NCBI RefSeq assembly: GCF_029961145.1
Contig: NZ_JASBRG010000007.1
Span: 1,096,155-1,160,154 of the forward strand
Direction of reading: 5' to 3'
DNA from: Pinibacter soli
GTDB taxonomy: Bacteria; Bacteroidota; Bacteroidia; Chitinophagales; Chitinophagaceae
Length of the DNA stretch: 64,000 nt
How positions within the stretch are numbered: position 1 is the stretch's first letter; every line of letters starts with the position of its first letter. A program made the translations under genes and the position numbers. Below the pieces are notes generated by a model that made no database searches, was not told the DNA's origin, and saw nothing but the letters and a program-made list of their open reading frames with translations. Positions 35,901 through 44,961 of the stretch are shown here, in pieces.

Positions 35901-36260
35901 AGGCTTTATCCAAGGGCCTCCACCCAATGCAAAACCATCACTATAGTGCATACCTATTTGCAATCCCAAACGTTTCGCTTCTTTAAAAGCAAAATTCACC
36001 ATCTGCCACCAACGCGGTGAAAGCTGAATGGTCGGTGTGTCTACCAAAGGTTTCTCTCCTGGGGATTGTATGGGCATCAAATAAGCGCCACCAATGCCGG
36101 ACGCTTTCATTGCCTGCAGATCAGCGGTTATGCCTTCCTTTGAAACCGCTCCCTGCATCCAATACCAAAACACCCACGGTCGCGAAAACGAAGTATCAGT
36201 CTGCGCAAATAACTGTACAGACAAAAAGGTGATAATGATGTATAATAAAACTTTCTTCAT
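32910..36260 (-). CDS. GH106 alpha-L-rhamnosidase
   Basis: A 1116-residue exported enzyme of GH106, which removes alpha-L-rhamnose with inversion. The start at 36260 is used because the signal peptide (MKKVLLYIIITFLSVQLFAQ) begins there. The GH106 opening PWVFWYWMQGAVSKEGITADL...GGAYLMPIQ is clear, followed by a catalytic TIM barrel with ESVAPTMTSDG, QAEGFTELRMAWDEHP and GINRMVYHVFAHNPW, then beta-sandwich domains ending in a galactose-binding-like sheet. Known GH106 enzymes act on rhamnogalacturonan I and II in Bacteroides. It precedes the propeller gene and follows the GH2 gene after a hairpin-rich gap. Confidence 0.93.
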   Translation of the reverse strand: MKKVLLYIIITFLSVQLFAQTDTSFSRPWVFWYWMQGAVSKEGITADLQAMKASGIGGAYLMPIQSPGEKPLVDTPTIQLSPRWWQMVNFAFKEAKRLGLQIGMHYSDGFALGGGPWIKPEMSMQKIVSVDTIVEGNAAFNAILPKPQYNENYYHDIKILAYPTPHDADISTRSTVPVVTTNIEGANAQLLVKRGNKEGVKSDKPCWIQYSFQQPFTCRSILITTGGNNYQSHRLKIEVSDDGTNFRFVTQLTPPRHGWQDTDAPVTHVIEPVTAKYFRFTYDKEGTEPGSEDLDAAKWKPVLKLNGLELFGKPQINQYEGKTGEVWRISLPTTSQQVSDAMCVQLSSIVDLSKFVDADGRLQWKVPAGKWTILRIGHTSTEHTNATGGGGKGLECDKFNVDAIKLQFDNWFGAVYKNTDQGLAQQVLKVFHVDSWECGSQNWSSNFAAEFAKRRGYDMMRYLPVMTGVPVESADVSERFLRDVRQTIVDLIGDKFYATLAKLSHEKGCLFTAESVAPTMTSDGMLHYKYVDIPMGEFWLRSPTHDKPNDMLDAISAAHIYKKRIIQAEGFTELRMAWDEHPAMLKSLLDRNYALGINRMVYHVFAHNPWLDRKPGMTLNSVGLYFQRDQTWWKPGAAWVEYAIRCQKLLQRGVPVADVAVFTGEEIPRRSILPERLIYTLPGVMGKDEFEREEKRLQNVGVPVKEMPASVWSTNISEPKDWVNPLNGYAYDCINVDALLTAEVKNGRIALPGGAIYRVLVIPSKHPMLTDGTIMSLPVAKHILQLVKQGANILLPDGLKETTGLASSKDDAVLKSILDEIRSTGKERVAEVPYLKSDFENFGLQRDVIFTDNRNSPIKNIAYTHRVDGSTDIYFISNQGDKPVSVNASLRVSGGVAEIYDAVTNRTLSAKNWKVANGRTLLPLGLEASGSLFVIIKKDVGKKVKSSTGYNRFEFTTLSTMNSSWNVMFDKTYGGPVESQEFKTLADWTVNSNDSVKYYSGTAIYSTTFNWNALAVSNRIWLDVGVVNNIAQIKVNGVNCGVAWTAPYRVDITKALKVGVNKLEIEVTNTWANRLIGDHSLPEAERVTNTESPYRLEGKPLIPAGLLGPVVLLKEK

Positions 36261-36464
36261 TCTTGATTTATCTGCTCTGCAAGACTTGTAGTCTTGCAGC
36301 ATTATTCTATTGCCTTTGGCAACTAGTATCGCCAGAGGCGATAGAATATTCCTCCGAAGCTAAAAGCTTCGGAGAGCGTGAGATTTGATGTTTTACGCAC
36401 TAGCATCTCAAATATCAAATCATCACTAATCTTGACAATCATGAAAATCAGCGTTCTTTCTCTC
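36261..36464. repeat. Four hairpins packed between GH106 and GH2
   Basis: This gap holds four dyads in a row: CTGCAAGAC / GTCTTGCAG (36277-36299); a 17-base imperfect stem, ATTCTATTGCCTTTGGC against its inverse (36304-36347); CTCCGAAGCT / AGCTTCGGAG (36352-36374); and a degenerate copy (about 36379-36455) of the inverted repeat at 54463-54638. No gene is present. Confidence 0.8.
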
Positions 36465-38867
36465 CTATTGCGCAGCAATCTTTACTTCGCCTTTCAACAC
36501 TCCACTTCTTGCTTTCAAAACAATATCGCCTTTTTGCTTGCTAGCTTTCACAATCACCAAACATCTACCCTGCCAAGCCTTACGTTGAGGTTGCTGGCAA
36601 CTTTCAACACTTTTCGGATTGGCGTTTCCTACACCTATAATCGTTCCTCCTTTAATTGAAAATTTCAGTAAATCTTCAGCACCAAAATTGCGAACACCTT
36701 TCGCATCTGTTAACTCAACCGTTACATAACTTAAATCCTGTCCATCCGCATGAATCACATTTCTGTCTGCCTGCATTTTAATTTGGGAAACCACACCTGC
36801 GGTTTGTAATTGAGTTTCTGCAATTTTCACAGAACCGTTGTAAGCAACAGCTTTCAATGTGCCCTGCGTATAAGGCACATGCCATGTGGCTGTGTAAGCA
36901 CTGTCTTTGCCACTATATTTTTTTCCTAATGATTTGCCGTTAAGGAAAAGCTCAATCTGCCCTGCATCGCTGTAAACACGTACAACTAAAAGCTTTCCTT
37001 CACTACCCTTCCAGCTCCAGCTTGGTTGAACATCCTGCCAGTCCCACGTACTCCACTTTTCCAATCCGGGATTTTTATCGGGGAACGTTGGCGTTGGTGG
37101 CGCTACAAAAATGGAAAGCGGCGTTCCGTTTTTCCATATTGCATCGCGATAATATGACTGAGGCCTTTTCCAACCGCAAACATCAATATCACCACAATAC
37201 GCTAAGTTCCAGGGATAGAACCAACCTCGCTGCGGATAACCGAGCCAACCAATGCTTGCTTCGCCGATATAATCATAAGCGGTCCAAACGAAATCACCGA
37301 TCACCCACGGATATTTTTCAACAGCGTTCCAGTAATTCAAGGCATCAATAGCAAAAGACTCCGATGCATACATTACTCTTTTCGGCACACGCTGATGATC
37401 TGTTTCATATTTATCGACTGCGTAGTTATAACCTGCAACATCCATTGTAGCGAACAATGAATCCTTATCCGGCCCCACTCCATTAACACCGCATGTTACA
37501 GGACGCGTTGCATCCAGTGAATGAATATGCTCCGTAAGCATTTTAGAAACAGCAGCCACCTCCGGTTTATCTCTGTTTGGTATTTCATTGCCTGTGCTCC
37601 ACATGATAATGGATGGATGGTTTCTGTCGCGCTTCACCATGCTTTCGATGTCGTTCTTCCACTCTTTATCAAAGAAGCGATGATAATCATCTGTGTTCTT
37701 TTTTTCGCGCCACATATCAAATGCTTCTTCCAGCACGAGCATGCCCAAGCGGTCACATGCATTCAATAGCGCCGGAGACGGTGGATTATGTGATGTCCTG
37801 ATAGCATTATAACCAGCAGTTTTCAGCAATTCAATTTTTCTTTCCTCTGCTCTGTCATAAGCTGCTGCCCCCAACGGCCCATTGTCGTGATGCATACAAC
37901 CACCTTTCAGCTTCATTGTTTTTCCATTCAATTGAAAACCGTTTGTCACATCAAATGAAATGGTTCTAACACCGAAACTTGTTGTTTCTTCATTTATTAA
38001 TTCAGTGCTTCGAAATAAAGACACAACGGCTTTGTACAGCACAGGACTTTCAACTGACCATAATTTTGGTCGATCGATATTAAACTGCTGTTCTAGATTT
38101 AATTCTGCCGAAGCGGCTATCTGTTGCGTTGAAGTTTGTTGTGCAACTTCTCTATTTTGATTGTCGTATATTTTTGTTACAATACGGATGTCAGCAGTTT
38201 GTTTAGTTTCATTCTTTACAATCGTGCTTAGTTTTACCGCTGCTTTTGCCTCCGACGCATTCAATGTAGTAACAAAAGTCTCCCAGTGCGACACATGAAC
38301 GGGATCAAAAGTTTGCAACCAAACATGTCTGTAAATACCGGAACCTGAATACCATCGGCTGTTTTCGCCCTCGTTCTTTACTCTTACAGCAATAATATTT
38401 ATTGTATCAGGTTTGATGAAACTTGTAATATCAAACCAGAAAGAAGTGTACCCATAAGGATGATTGCCTAAACGTTTTCCATTTAACCAAACATCGGCGT
38501 TCATGTAAACGCCGTCAAACTGAATAATGGTTTGCTGATCTTTTTTCTCTTTGGCAACAAAAAACTTTTTTCTGTACCACGCGGTACCACCCGTTGTAAA
38601 GCCGCCACTCACCTGGCTTATCGCGTAGGGGCTAAACGGAGAATTTGTACCCGGCATATCTTCAATACTCCAATCATGAGGCAGACTTACTTTTCTCCAA
38701 TCACCGTCTCTGTAGTCTGGCTTCTCTCCACCCAATGCACCGCCTCGCCAAAACAACCAATCATCATCAAACAAGATGGGGCCGCTTGCGTTTGCTTGCG
38801 CAAAAACATTTGCACATCCAATGATCGAAATAAAAACAAGTAAGTATAGCCTGATTTTCATGGTCAT
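36465..38867 (-). CDS. GH2 beta-galactosidase-type glycosidase
   Basis: An 800-residue exported GH2 enzyme. The start at 38867 overlaps the GH95 stop by four bases (ATGA); an ATG two codons later is the alternative. The signal peptide ends VFAQ. Sandwich, immunoglobulin-like and TIM-barrel domains are followed by C-terminal beta domains of the DUF4982 / GH2 C-terminal type. The acid/base is in STGNEIPNR (Glu428) and the nucleophile in YASESFAID (Glu503). The motifs fit beta-galactosidases best, and galactan side chains of rhamnogalacturonan I or galactose in II would be the natural substrate. Confidence 0.92.
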   Translation of the reverse strand: MTMKIRLYLLVFISIIGCANVFAQANASGPILFDDDWLFWRGGALGGEKPDYRDGDWRKVSLPHDWSIEDMPGTNSPFSPYAISQVSGGFTTGGTAWYRKKFFVAKEKKDQQTIIQFDGVYMNADVWLNGKRLGNHPYGYTSFWFDITSFIKPDTINIIAVRVKNEGENSRWYSGSGIYRHVWLQTFDPVHVSHWETFVTTLNASEAKAAVKLSTIVKNETKQTADIRIVTKIYDNQNREVAQQTSTQQIAASAELNLEQQFNIDRPKLWSVESPVLYKAVVSLFRSTELINEETTSFGVRTISFDVTNGFQLNGKTMKLKGGCMHHDNGPLGAAAYDRAEERKIELLKTAGYNAIRTSHNPPSPALLNACDRLGMLVLEEAFDMWREKKNTDDYHRFFDKEWKNDIESMVKRDRNHPSIIMWSTGNEIPNRDKPEVAAVSKMLTEHIHSLDATRPVTCGVNGVGPDKDSLFATMDVAGYNYAVDKYETDHQRVPKRVMYASESFAIDALNYWNAVEKYPWVIGDFVWTAYDYIGEASIGWLGYPQRGWFYPWNLAYCGDIDVCGWKRPQSYYRDAIWKNGTPLSIFVAPPTPTFPDKNPGLEKWSTWDWQDVQPSWSWKGSEGKLLVVRVYSDAGQIELFLNGKSLGKKYSGKDSAYTATWHVPYTQGTLKAVAYNGSVKIAETQLQTAGVVSQIKMQADRNVIHADGQDLSYVTVELTDAKGVRNFGAEDLLKFSIKGGTIIGVGNANPKSVESCQQPQRKAWQGRCLVIVKASKQKGDIVLKARSGVLKGEVKIAAQ

Positions 38868-41701
38868 TTTGTTTGGATCAATATCAATGCCTGGTTTAAT
38901 GAATATGTTCTTCCTTTCACTGTTTTAAACGTCACCGTTTTATCTCCGCACTTTACAACACAGTTGTTTCCTGCGTTTGACGTAATCCCGGCACGTTTAA
39001 GTTTTCCATTTTCCCATTGCATATTTATGGTAAAATTTCCTCTTGCACGAACACCTTTTATAATGCCGCTTTGCAAAGAAGACGGCAATGCCGGCAAAAG
39101 TTCAATATAACCCATATGGCTTTGCACCAGCATTTCAGCAACACCTGCAGCACCACCAAAATTGCCATCGATTTGAAACGGCGGATGTGCATCAAACAAA
39201 TTTGGATAAACGCCACCACTTTCACTTCCTTTGCCTGCAGTAGCATCTGACAATAACTTCTGCAACATTTTCATAGCATGATCACCATCTTTAAATCTTG
39301 CCCACAGATTTACTTTCCATGCAATGCTCCAACCAGTGCCATCATCGCCGCGATACAACAATGATTGCCTCGCGGCTTTCATCATTTTTTCATTACTCCA
39401 TGTAATGTCTTTTCCGGGATAAACACCCCACAAATGCGAAACGTGACGATGTGTGTCGCTTGAATCATCTTTGTCCTGCAACCACTCCTGCAACTGCCCG
39501 TATTTGCCGATTTGATTAGGCGCTATACTATCATATTTTTGTTGCAATAATTTTCTGAAAGATTCATCCGTACCTAAAACTTTAGCCGCTTCAATCGTAT
39601 TACTGAAGAGTTCGCGAATGATCTGATGATCCATCGTTGGCCCCGCAACCAATCCACCGTGTTCCGGAGAGTTGGATGGTGTGCTGATCAGCCAGCCTGT
39701 TGTTTCATCCTTGACTAAGAAATGAACGAAGAAATCAGAAGCCGCTTTCATCACTGGATAAGCTTCATTTTGAAGAAAACTTTTATCCTGTGTAAATAAA
39801 TAATGCTCCCAAAGATGCGTGGAGAGCCATGCTCCACCGGTCACCCAAATGCCGTGATTACTTGCGTTGATTGGCACTGTCCCCCTCCACTGGTCTGTAT
39901 TGTGATGCAACACAAAACCCGGTGCGTTGTAATATTCTTTTGCCGTTTCTTTGCCCGCTTCTGCAACCTCTTTGATCAATTTGAAAAGAGGTTGTGTACA
40001 CGCTGATAAATTGAGCGACTCAGATGGCCAATAGTTCATTTCCAAATTGATATTGGTCGTGTATTTGCTGCCCCATGGCGGCGTGAGCAAATCGTTCCAA
40101 ATGCCTTGCAGATTTGCCGCATTCGTTCCTTGTCTCGACGATGACAACATCAAATACCTTGCGTACTGCACATAAAGCGTCACCAACGCCGGATCTTTTG
40201 TTATCGAAAACTGTTTGATTCTTTCATCGGTTGGCACACCTGCATTTGCAGCGCCATTACTTAATTGAAGTGAAAATTTATCAAAGTATCTTTTGTAGTC
40301 GGCAATGTGCGCTGCTTTCACTTTTTCATAGACCAACTTTTTAATTGATACTAGTTTCGCTTTGCAAATAGCGTTCGCGTCTGCAGATACATCACGATAG
40401 TTTTTGAAATTGGTAGCAGCGATAAGATAGAGTGTCGCTTCATCGCTGTTGCTTATTTTAATTTCTTTGTCTGTCACTTCTACTTTGCCATTTGTATTAT
40501 CAACGTACAAATAAGCAGTTCCATTCATCGCACCATTTTTCACAGCAACGTCGAGTGCCAATGTATGACCATCTATTGCGTGTATCCTGTAATTCTTATG
40601 GACAGTAGTAAAGCTGGCGTTATAATTCAGCCTGCCTTTTGCAGAAGATTTCAACTGAATCGCAATTATACTCTCCGGATAATTTGCGAGATATTCCTTT
40701 GTATAAACAACATTGCCGCTTTTGTACGTTACAGTTGAAACGGCATTTGCTATGTCCAATGTTCTGCGATATTCAGTTGCGTTAGCCACGGACGTTTTTA
40801 ATTGCAATTCACCAAAAGGCTGGTAGTCCGCCTGGTATCTTGGCATTGCCGGCGCGTCATCATTCTGAACCCAGTATTGCCAAACAGGATTAAGTTTTAC
40901 ACTTTCTTTTCCGTTTCTTTCCTTTGGATAAACGGCAAATATTTCACGGTCACCTTTTGTTCCAGCAAAACCACCTTTGTCGAAATAATTGATAACTTGT
41001 ATTTCAATTTCATTCGTTCCTTTTTTAAGTATACTTGCAGGTATAGTGTACAATCTGTTGGCAGTAATATCTTCCGTGCTTCCGACTTGTTTGCCGTTGA
41101 TGTAGGTAATGTCAAGATCACGGATCTTTCCCAAACTGATCAGCAGATCTTTACCTTGCCAACTATCAGGTAAAGTGAAAGTTGTTTTGAACCAAACTGC
41201 GCCGTCCAATCCTTCAAGGCCAGCGGTTTCCCAGCCGTTCAGCGTTGGCAGTTGCATATCCTTCCATTGTGCATTGTTCCATTGAGAAGAGTTAATAATC
41301 ACATCTCCTTTCACTTTTACCAACCATTCCTTTTTCCTCGCTTCATAGCCTTCTTCATTACTTCTCATACCCATGAAATGTTCCTGCGCCAGTTCTTCTG
41401 CTTCTTTTTGTTTGCCTTCTGCCAGCAACTTTCTAATAGGATCAAGGTATAGATACGCTCCTTTTCGATTGTAATCTCTCGGCCCATCACTCCACAAAGT
41501 AGCTTCATTAAATTGAATTCTATCGTTCTCCACGCCTCCAAAAATCATTGCTCCCAAATACCCATTGCCTATTGGCAAAGCTTCTGTCCATTTCTCAGCA
41601 GGTTTGTTGTACCATAATTGCAGATTACTATCCTGCGCATTTGTTGTTGCACAACACAATGTTGAAAAAATGAGTAGCCGTAAAGATTTAAATTTCAGCA
41701 T
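38864..41701 (-). CDS. GH95 alpha-L-fucosidase / alpha-L-galactosidase with inserted beta-domain
   Basis: A 945-residue exported GH95 enzyme (signal peptide ending TNAQ). The family blocks are all present: WSDGPRDYNRKGAYLYL, YQPFGELQL, NINLEMNYWPSE, VTGGAWLSTHLWEHY (general acid) and QIDGNFGGAAG (aspartate of the active site). GH95 removes alpha-1,2-L-fucose or alpha-L-galactose with inversion; the Bacteroides rhamnogalacturonan II enzyme BT1010 is a GH95 that removes L-galactose. Between HFMGMRS (residue about 113) and YQPFG (about 293) an extra 180 residues interrupt the N-terminal domain. They look like a galactose-binding jelly-roll (VWFKTTFTLPDSWQGKDLLI, ITYINGKQVGSTEDI). It is translationally coupled to the GH2 gene. 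Confidence 0.93.
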   Translation of the reverse strand: MLKFKSLRLLIFSTLCCATTNAQDSNLQLWYNKPAEKWTEALPIGNGYLGAMIFGGVENDRIQFNEATLWSDGPRDYNRKGAYLYLDPIRKLLAEGKQKEAEELAQEHFMGMRSNEEGYEARKKEWLVKVKGDVIINSSQWNNAQWKDMQLPTLNGWETAGLEGLDGAVWFKTTFTLPDSWQGKDLLISLGKIRDLDITYINGKQVGSTEDITANRLYTIPASILKKGTNEIEIQVINYFDKGGFAGTKGDREIFAVYPKERNGKESVKLNPVWQYWVQNDDAPAMPRYQADYQPFGELQLKTSVANATEYRRTLDIANAVSTVTYKSGNVVYTKEYLANYPESIIAIQLKSSAKGRLNYNASFTTVHKNYRIHAIDGHTLALDVAVKNGAMNGTAYLYVDNTNGKVEVTDKEIKISNSDEATLYLIAATNFKNYRDVSADANAICKAKLVSIKKLVYEKVKAAHIADYKRYFDKFSLQLSNGAANAGVPTDERIKQFSITKDPALVTLYVQYARYLMLSSSRQGTNAANLQGIWNDLLTPPWGSKYTTNINLEMNYWPSESLNLSACTQPLFKLIKEVAEAGKETAKEYYNAPGFVLHHNTDQWRGTVPINASNHGIWVTGGAWLSTHLWEHYLFTQDKSFLQNEAYPVMKAASDFFVHFLVKDETTGWLISTPSNSPEHGGLVAGPTMDHQIIRELFSNTIEAAKVLGTDESFRKLLQQKYDSIAPNQIGKYGQLQEWLQDKDDSSDTHRHVSHLWGVYPGKDITWSNEKMMKAARQSLLYRGDDGTGWSIAWKVNLWARFKDGDHAMKMLQKLLSDATAGKGSESGGVYPNLFDAHPPFQIDGNFGGAAGVAEMLVQSHMGYIELLPALPSSLQSGIIKGVRARGNFTINMQWENGKLKRAGITSNAGNNCVVKCGDKTVTFKTVKGRTYSLNQALILIQTK

Positions 41702-41741
41702 CTGGATCGATTGTTACAGGCTTTTGAATTTTGGTTTAACC

Positions 41742-43298
41742 TTAGTCAGCTTTAATATTTTTTGTGTCGCCCGACAAAATCGTTTTCACATTTTTCAGGT
41801 TGTTGCCTTTTATAACAATCTCTGTAGAATCAACATTGTTAATTTGCAGAAACACGTCTGTACCTTTGACAGGAGAACAACCGTGAACAAATGCATCCGT
41901 TACGCTTTTCATTGTGATCAATGGCTTTCCTGCAACCGGCTGTAAAGTCTTAACACCATCCAGCTCAATGCCTGCAGTATTCTCAATTGAAAATGAAGCA
42001 GTTTTTTTTGCCGTTATCGCAACCTGGTGAAATTCTATATTCTTCGCATTTCGAACAGTTACTCCGGTTTGCATATCCATACGCAGATCATGAAAAGTGA
42101 CATTTTCAACCGGCATTTCCTCAATGCCATCGATCAGTATTGCCTCGTTACCATCTGCCGTAATATTGCTAAAATGACAATCTCTAAATATCGGAGTTTT
42201 CTCCGTAACCGGCTGCGGCGCGGTCTTTGTGTACTGCATATCAAATACAATTGCCTGTTGGCGAATATTTTTCATGATGATATTATCAACACGAATATCT
42301 TCCACAACGCCACCACGCCCTCTTGCTGTTTTTATGCGAATCCCTCTATCTGTGCCATCAAAAATACAATTGGAAATCGCAATCTTTTTTACACTGCCAG
42401 ACATCTCACTTCCTATCACCACACCACCATGACCCGAAAGCATTGTGCAATTGGTGATCGTATAATTTTCCGCAGGCACGTTCATTTTTCTTCCTGCACT
42501 GTCCTTACCTGATTTTATGGTAATGCAGTCATCACCTACGCTAATGTGACAATTGGAAATATGCACATAGCGGCAAGACTCCGGATTGATGCCATCTGTA
42601 TTTGGCGATACCGGATTTTGAATCGTAACTCCAGTTACCGTTACATTTTCGCAAAACTCAGGATTCACAGTCCAGAAGGGAGAATTGTGAATGGTGATAC
42701 CTTCTACCAAAACATTCTTGCAATACATTGGCTGTATAAATGGCGGACGAAGGAAGCCACGTTGAATCATATCAGGCACTTCAGGCATAATAACGTTCTT
42801 ATTATTCGCTGCAAAAATATCCTGCCATTTGCTGCGGGGTGCATTCTTGGCATACAAACCATGATGAAAATCCCACCACTTTTTCCCATGACCATCAATA
42901 ATACCACGACCACGGATAGCAATATTCTCCGCCTTGTAAGCATAAAACAAAGGAGAGAAATTTTGCACGTCAGTTCCTTCCCAGCGAGATTCTACCATTG
43001 GAAGATAATTGTCAAAATCGTCGCTGAAATGCAACTCAGCACCTGCATCTATAAATATGGTTATGTTGCTTTTTAAGTGAATCGGACCTGTAAGATATTT
43101 GCCGGCAGGAAAATAAATCGTTCCGCCACCCGCTTTTGACGCTGCATCAATCGCATTTTTAATGGCTTGCGTGCAGAGTTTGCTACTGTCACGTTTTGCT
43201 CCGAAATTAAGTACATTGTAATACTGTTGTGCAAACAAAGCATTTCCCAAAAAGCAAAGTATGCTGCTCGCTAAAAATAACTGTAATAACTTTTTCAA
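41742..43298 (-). CDS. GH28 polygalacturonase / rhamnogalacturonan hydrolase
   Basis: A 518-residue exported beta-helix hydrolase that cuts alpha-1,4-galacturonan or rhamnogalacturonan by inversion. All four family motifs are intact: NTDG (Asp235), GDDC (Asp256, Asp257), GHGG (His290) and RIKT (Arg321, Lys323). The signal peptide (KKLLQLFLASSILCFLGNALFAQ) is complete only if translation begins at the TTG at 43298. A stop codon in frame lies five codons upstream with no ATG between, so the TTG start is well supported. An AACGATCG motif sits just before it (43303-43310). Confidence 0.94.
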   Translation of the reverse strand: MKKLLQLFLASSILCFLGNALFAQQYYNVLNFGAKRDSSKLCTQAIKNAIDAASKAGGGTIYFPAGKYLTGPIHLKSNITIFIDAGAELHFSDDFDNYLPMVESRWEGTDVQNFSPLFYAYKAENIAIRGRGIIDGHGKKWWDFHHGLYAKNAPRSKWQDIFAANNKNVIMPEVPDMIQRGFLRPPFIQPMYCKNVLVEGITIHNSPFWTVNPEFCENVTVTGVTIQNPVSPNTDGINPESCRYVHISNCHISVGDDCITIKSGKDSAGRKMNVPAENYTITNCTMLSGHGGVVIGSEMSGSVKKIAISNCIFDGTDRGIRIKTARGRGGVVEDIRVDNIIMKNIRQQAIVFDMQYTKTAPQPVTEKTPIFRDCHFSNITADGNEAILIDGIEEMPVENVTFHDLRMDMQTGVTVRNAKNIEFHQVAITAKKTASFSIENTAGIELDGVKTLQPVAGKPLITMKSVTDAFVHGCSPVKGTDVFLQINNVDSTEIVIKGNNLKNVKTILSGDTKNIKAD

Positions 43299-43302
43299 AA
43301 GG

Positions 43303-43310
43303 CGATCGTT
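43303..43310 (-). promoter_or_regulatory. AACGATCG motif before GH28
   Basis: Read on the minus strand, AACGATCG ends four bases before the TTG start of GH28. The same word, in the same orientation relative to the gene, lies upstream of the divergent GH2 and GH78 genes. A shared regulator site is possible but unproven. Confidence 0.25.
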
Positions 43311-43356
43311 TTAGAGTTTATATTTTTCAGGTTTAACCGGCATGATTGATTCAATA

Positions 43357-44910
43357 CTATTTCAAATCAATTGTAACATGTTTCAACTGATTGCCGTGAT
43401 ACACTTCTTTATTATCAACATAAATGTGAAATCCTTTTCCCTTGTTGTATTTCTTGCCGCTCTTGTCCCAAAGGATACTTACCTGCTTGCCATGATACAA
43501 AACATTTTCAAGACAAAACCAATCCCATTCGTTAGCCGGCAGCAATGGATCAACATCTATCTTGTTATCCACCCTTGGCTTGAACCCCACCAAATCATTG
43601 ATCACAAGATCGCAAAATCCTGAGTGATTATAATACCTGCTGCGCGGATTGTTTCCTTTTAACCACGCTCCTGTTTTCTCATCCTGGTATTCCCCAATAT
43701 AAATCACACCATCCATTTGATGCGAACTTGCATAAGTGTGAAATGCATTATAAAAAACCTGCGGCGTCATCCCGCCTTTGTGTTTGTAATCTGTCAGCAA
43801 ATGTGACAATCCTTTTAAAGTTTGCGTGGAGGCAAATGGCCAGATCGCACCGTCCCACTCGCATTTACCAACGCCATGTGTGCGGAATTGCGGATGTCTT
43901 CTCTCTGCCGTAGTCAAACCCCATGGTGCCATAAAGCCCGCAGTGTCTACGATTTGCGACCATGCTTTAACATACTTATCATTGTCATCCGGTAAATTAA
44001 AATACCACGGCGTAAAACCAATTGCCTCTCTCGCATTAGCCAAAGTATCTCCTTTCTCCATTCCTGTTTCGAAAAAAGAATCCTTGTTGCTCCATAATTT
44101 ATTTTCCACGCCGTTCTTTAATTCTGCTGCTTTATTTCTGTAATGGTCTTTAAGAGAATCTACCCCAGTAAGTACCGCCATTTTCTCCATTGCCACCGCA
44201 TTACCATACATATAACTATTGATAGAAGGCCTTTTGTTTCTGAATTTACGTGATCCGCTTATCGATTCTTCCATCGCATCTTTTACATCGTATTGCCAAA
44301 ACAAACCATCAGGAAATCTTCTTTCTTCTTCCCACAGCTTGTAATCGGCATCCATTGCCGGAATTACCGATTTTACATAATTCAAATCATTGTTAACAAG
44401 ATAAAAATTATACACCGCATCTTCTACCCAACCACTAAAGCGATGCAAGAATTGTTTTTTCTCTTTGCTGTCTACAAAGAACCAGAAGTTCAGATATTGC
44501 TGTATATATTTTGGATCGTGCAACCAACGGCCTTCGTACACCTGGTGTCCCAGCGCACTGCTGATGGCGTTGTACTTGCCCGCATGTGAAACAGGAATAA
44601 TGAATTCAGTGAAAACAAACCCTTCAGGCGTTTGTTTTAAATGTTTGCGAAACGTCCACCAGCGATAGTTGTATACCGTTTGTATTGTGCTGTCGGGGCA
44701 TTCAAACAATGGCGTGTTCTGCAATATCCAGTCGTAAGCCTTGTCATTCGGCACGTAGTTCTGCACATCACCGGAATCAATCAAATTGAAGTATGTAACA
44801 TCTTTCTTCAGTTTATCTGTCTTGATAAACGAAGGCTTGTAATCCTGTGCAATCGACACTCGAAAGGTGAGCAAAACAATTGCAATCGTTATAGATATTT
44901 TCCTAGTCAT
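43357..44910 (-). CDS. MGH1-like six-hairpin glycosidase (possible GH142-type)
   Basis: A 517-residue exported (alpha/alpha)6-barrel glycosidase. The start at 44910 is preferred because the signal peptide (MTRKISITIAIVLLTFRVSIAQ) begins there. Family blocks include YNYRWWTFRKH, SALGHQVYEGRWLHDP, GSRKFRNKRPSINSYMYGN, CEWDGAIWPFASTQTL and YYNHSGFCDLVINDLVGF. These match proteins called mannosylglycerate-hydrolase-MGH1-like. I think this overlaps with GH142 (beta-L-arabinofuranosidase in rhamnogalacturonan II), unverified. It lies between GH28 and the putative galacturonidase. Confidence 0.65.
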   Translation of the reverse strand: MTRKISITIAIVLLTFRVSIAQDYKPSFIKTDKLKKDVTYFNLIDSGDVQNYVPNDKAYDWILQNTPLFECPDSTIQTVYNYRWWTFRKHLKQTPEGFVFTEFIIPVSHAGKYNAISSALGHQVYEGRWLHDPKYIQQYLNFWFFVDSKEKKQFLHRFSGWVEDAVYNFYLVNNDLNYVKSVIPAMDADYKLWEEERRFPDGLFWQYDVKDAMEESISGSRKFRNKRPSINSYMYGNAVAMEKMAVLTGVDSLKDHYRNKAAELKNGVENKLWSNKDSFFETGMEKGDTLANAREAIGFTPWYFNLPDDNDKYVKAWSQIVDTAGFMAPWGLTTAERRHPQFRTHGVGKCEWDGAIWPFASTQTLKGLSHLLTDYKHKGGMTPQVFYNAFHTYASSHQMDGVIYIGEYQDEKTGAWLKGNNPRSRYYNHSGFCDLVINDLVGFKPRVDNKIDVDPLLPANEWDWFCLENVLYHGKQVSILWDKSGKKYNKGKGFHIYVDNKEVYHGNQLKHVTIDLK

Positions 44911-44961
44911 TTTATATTTAAATATCACTTTAGTATTTATGAACCAAGCAGTTGGTCATAC

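Noticed and set aside
42546-43076. 176-codon plus-strand frame inside GH28
   Set aside because: Antisense shadow of an intact GH28 with all catalytic motifs.
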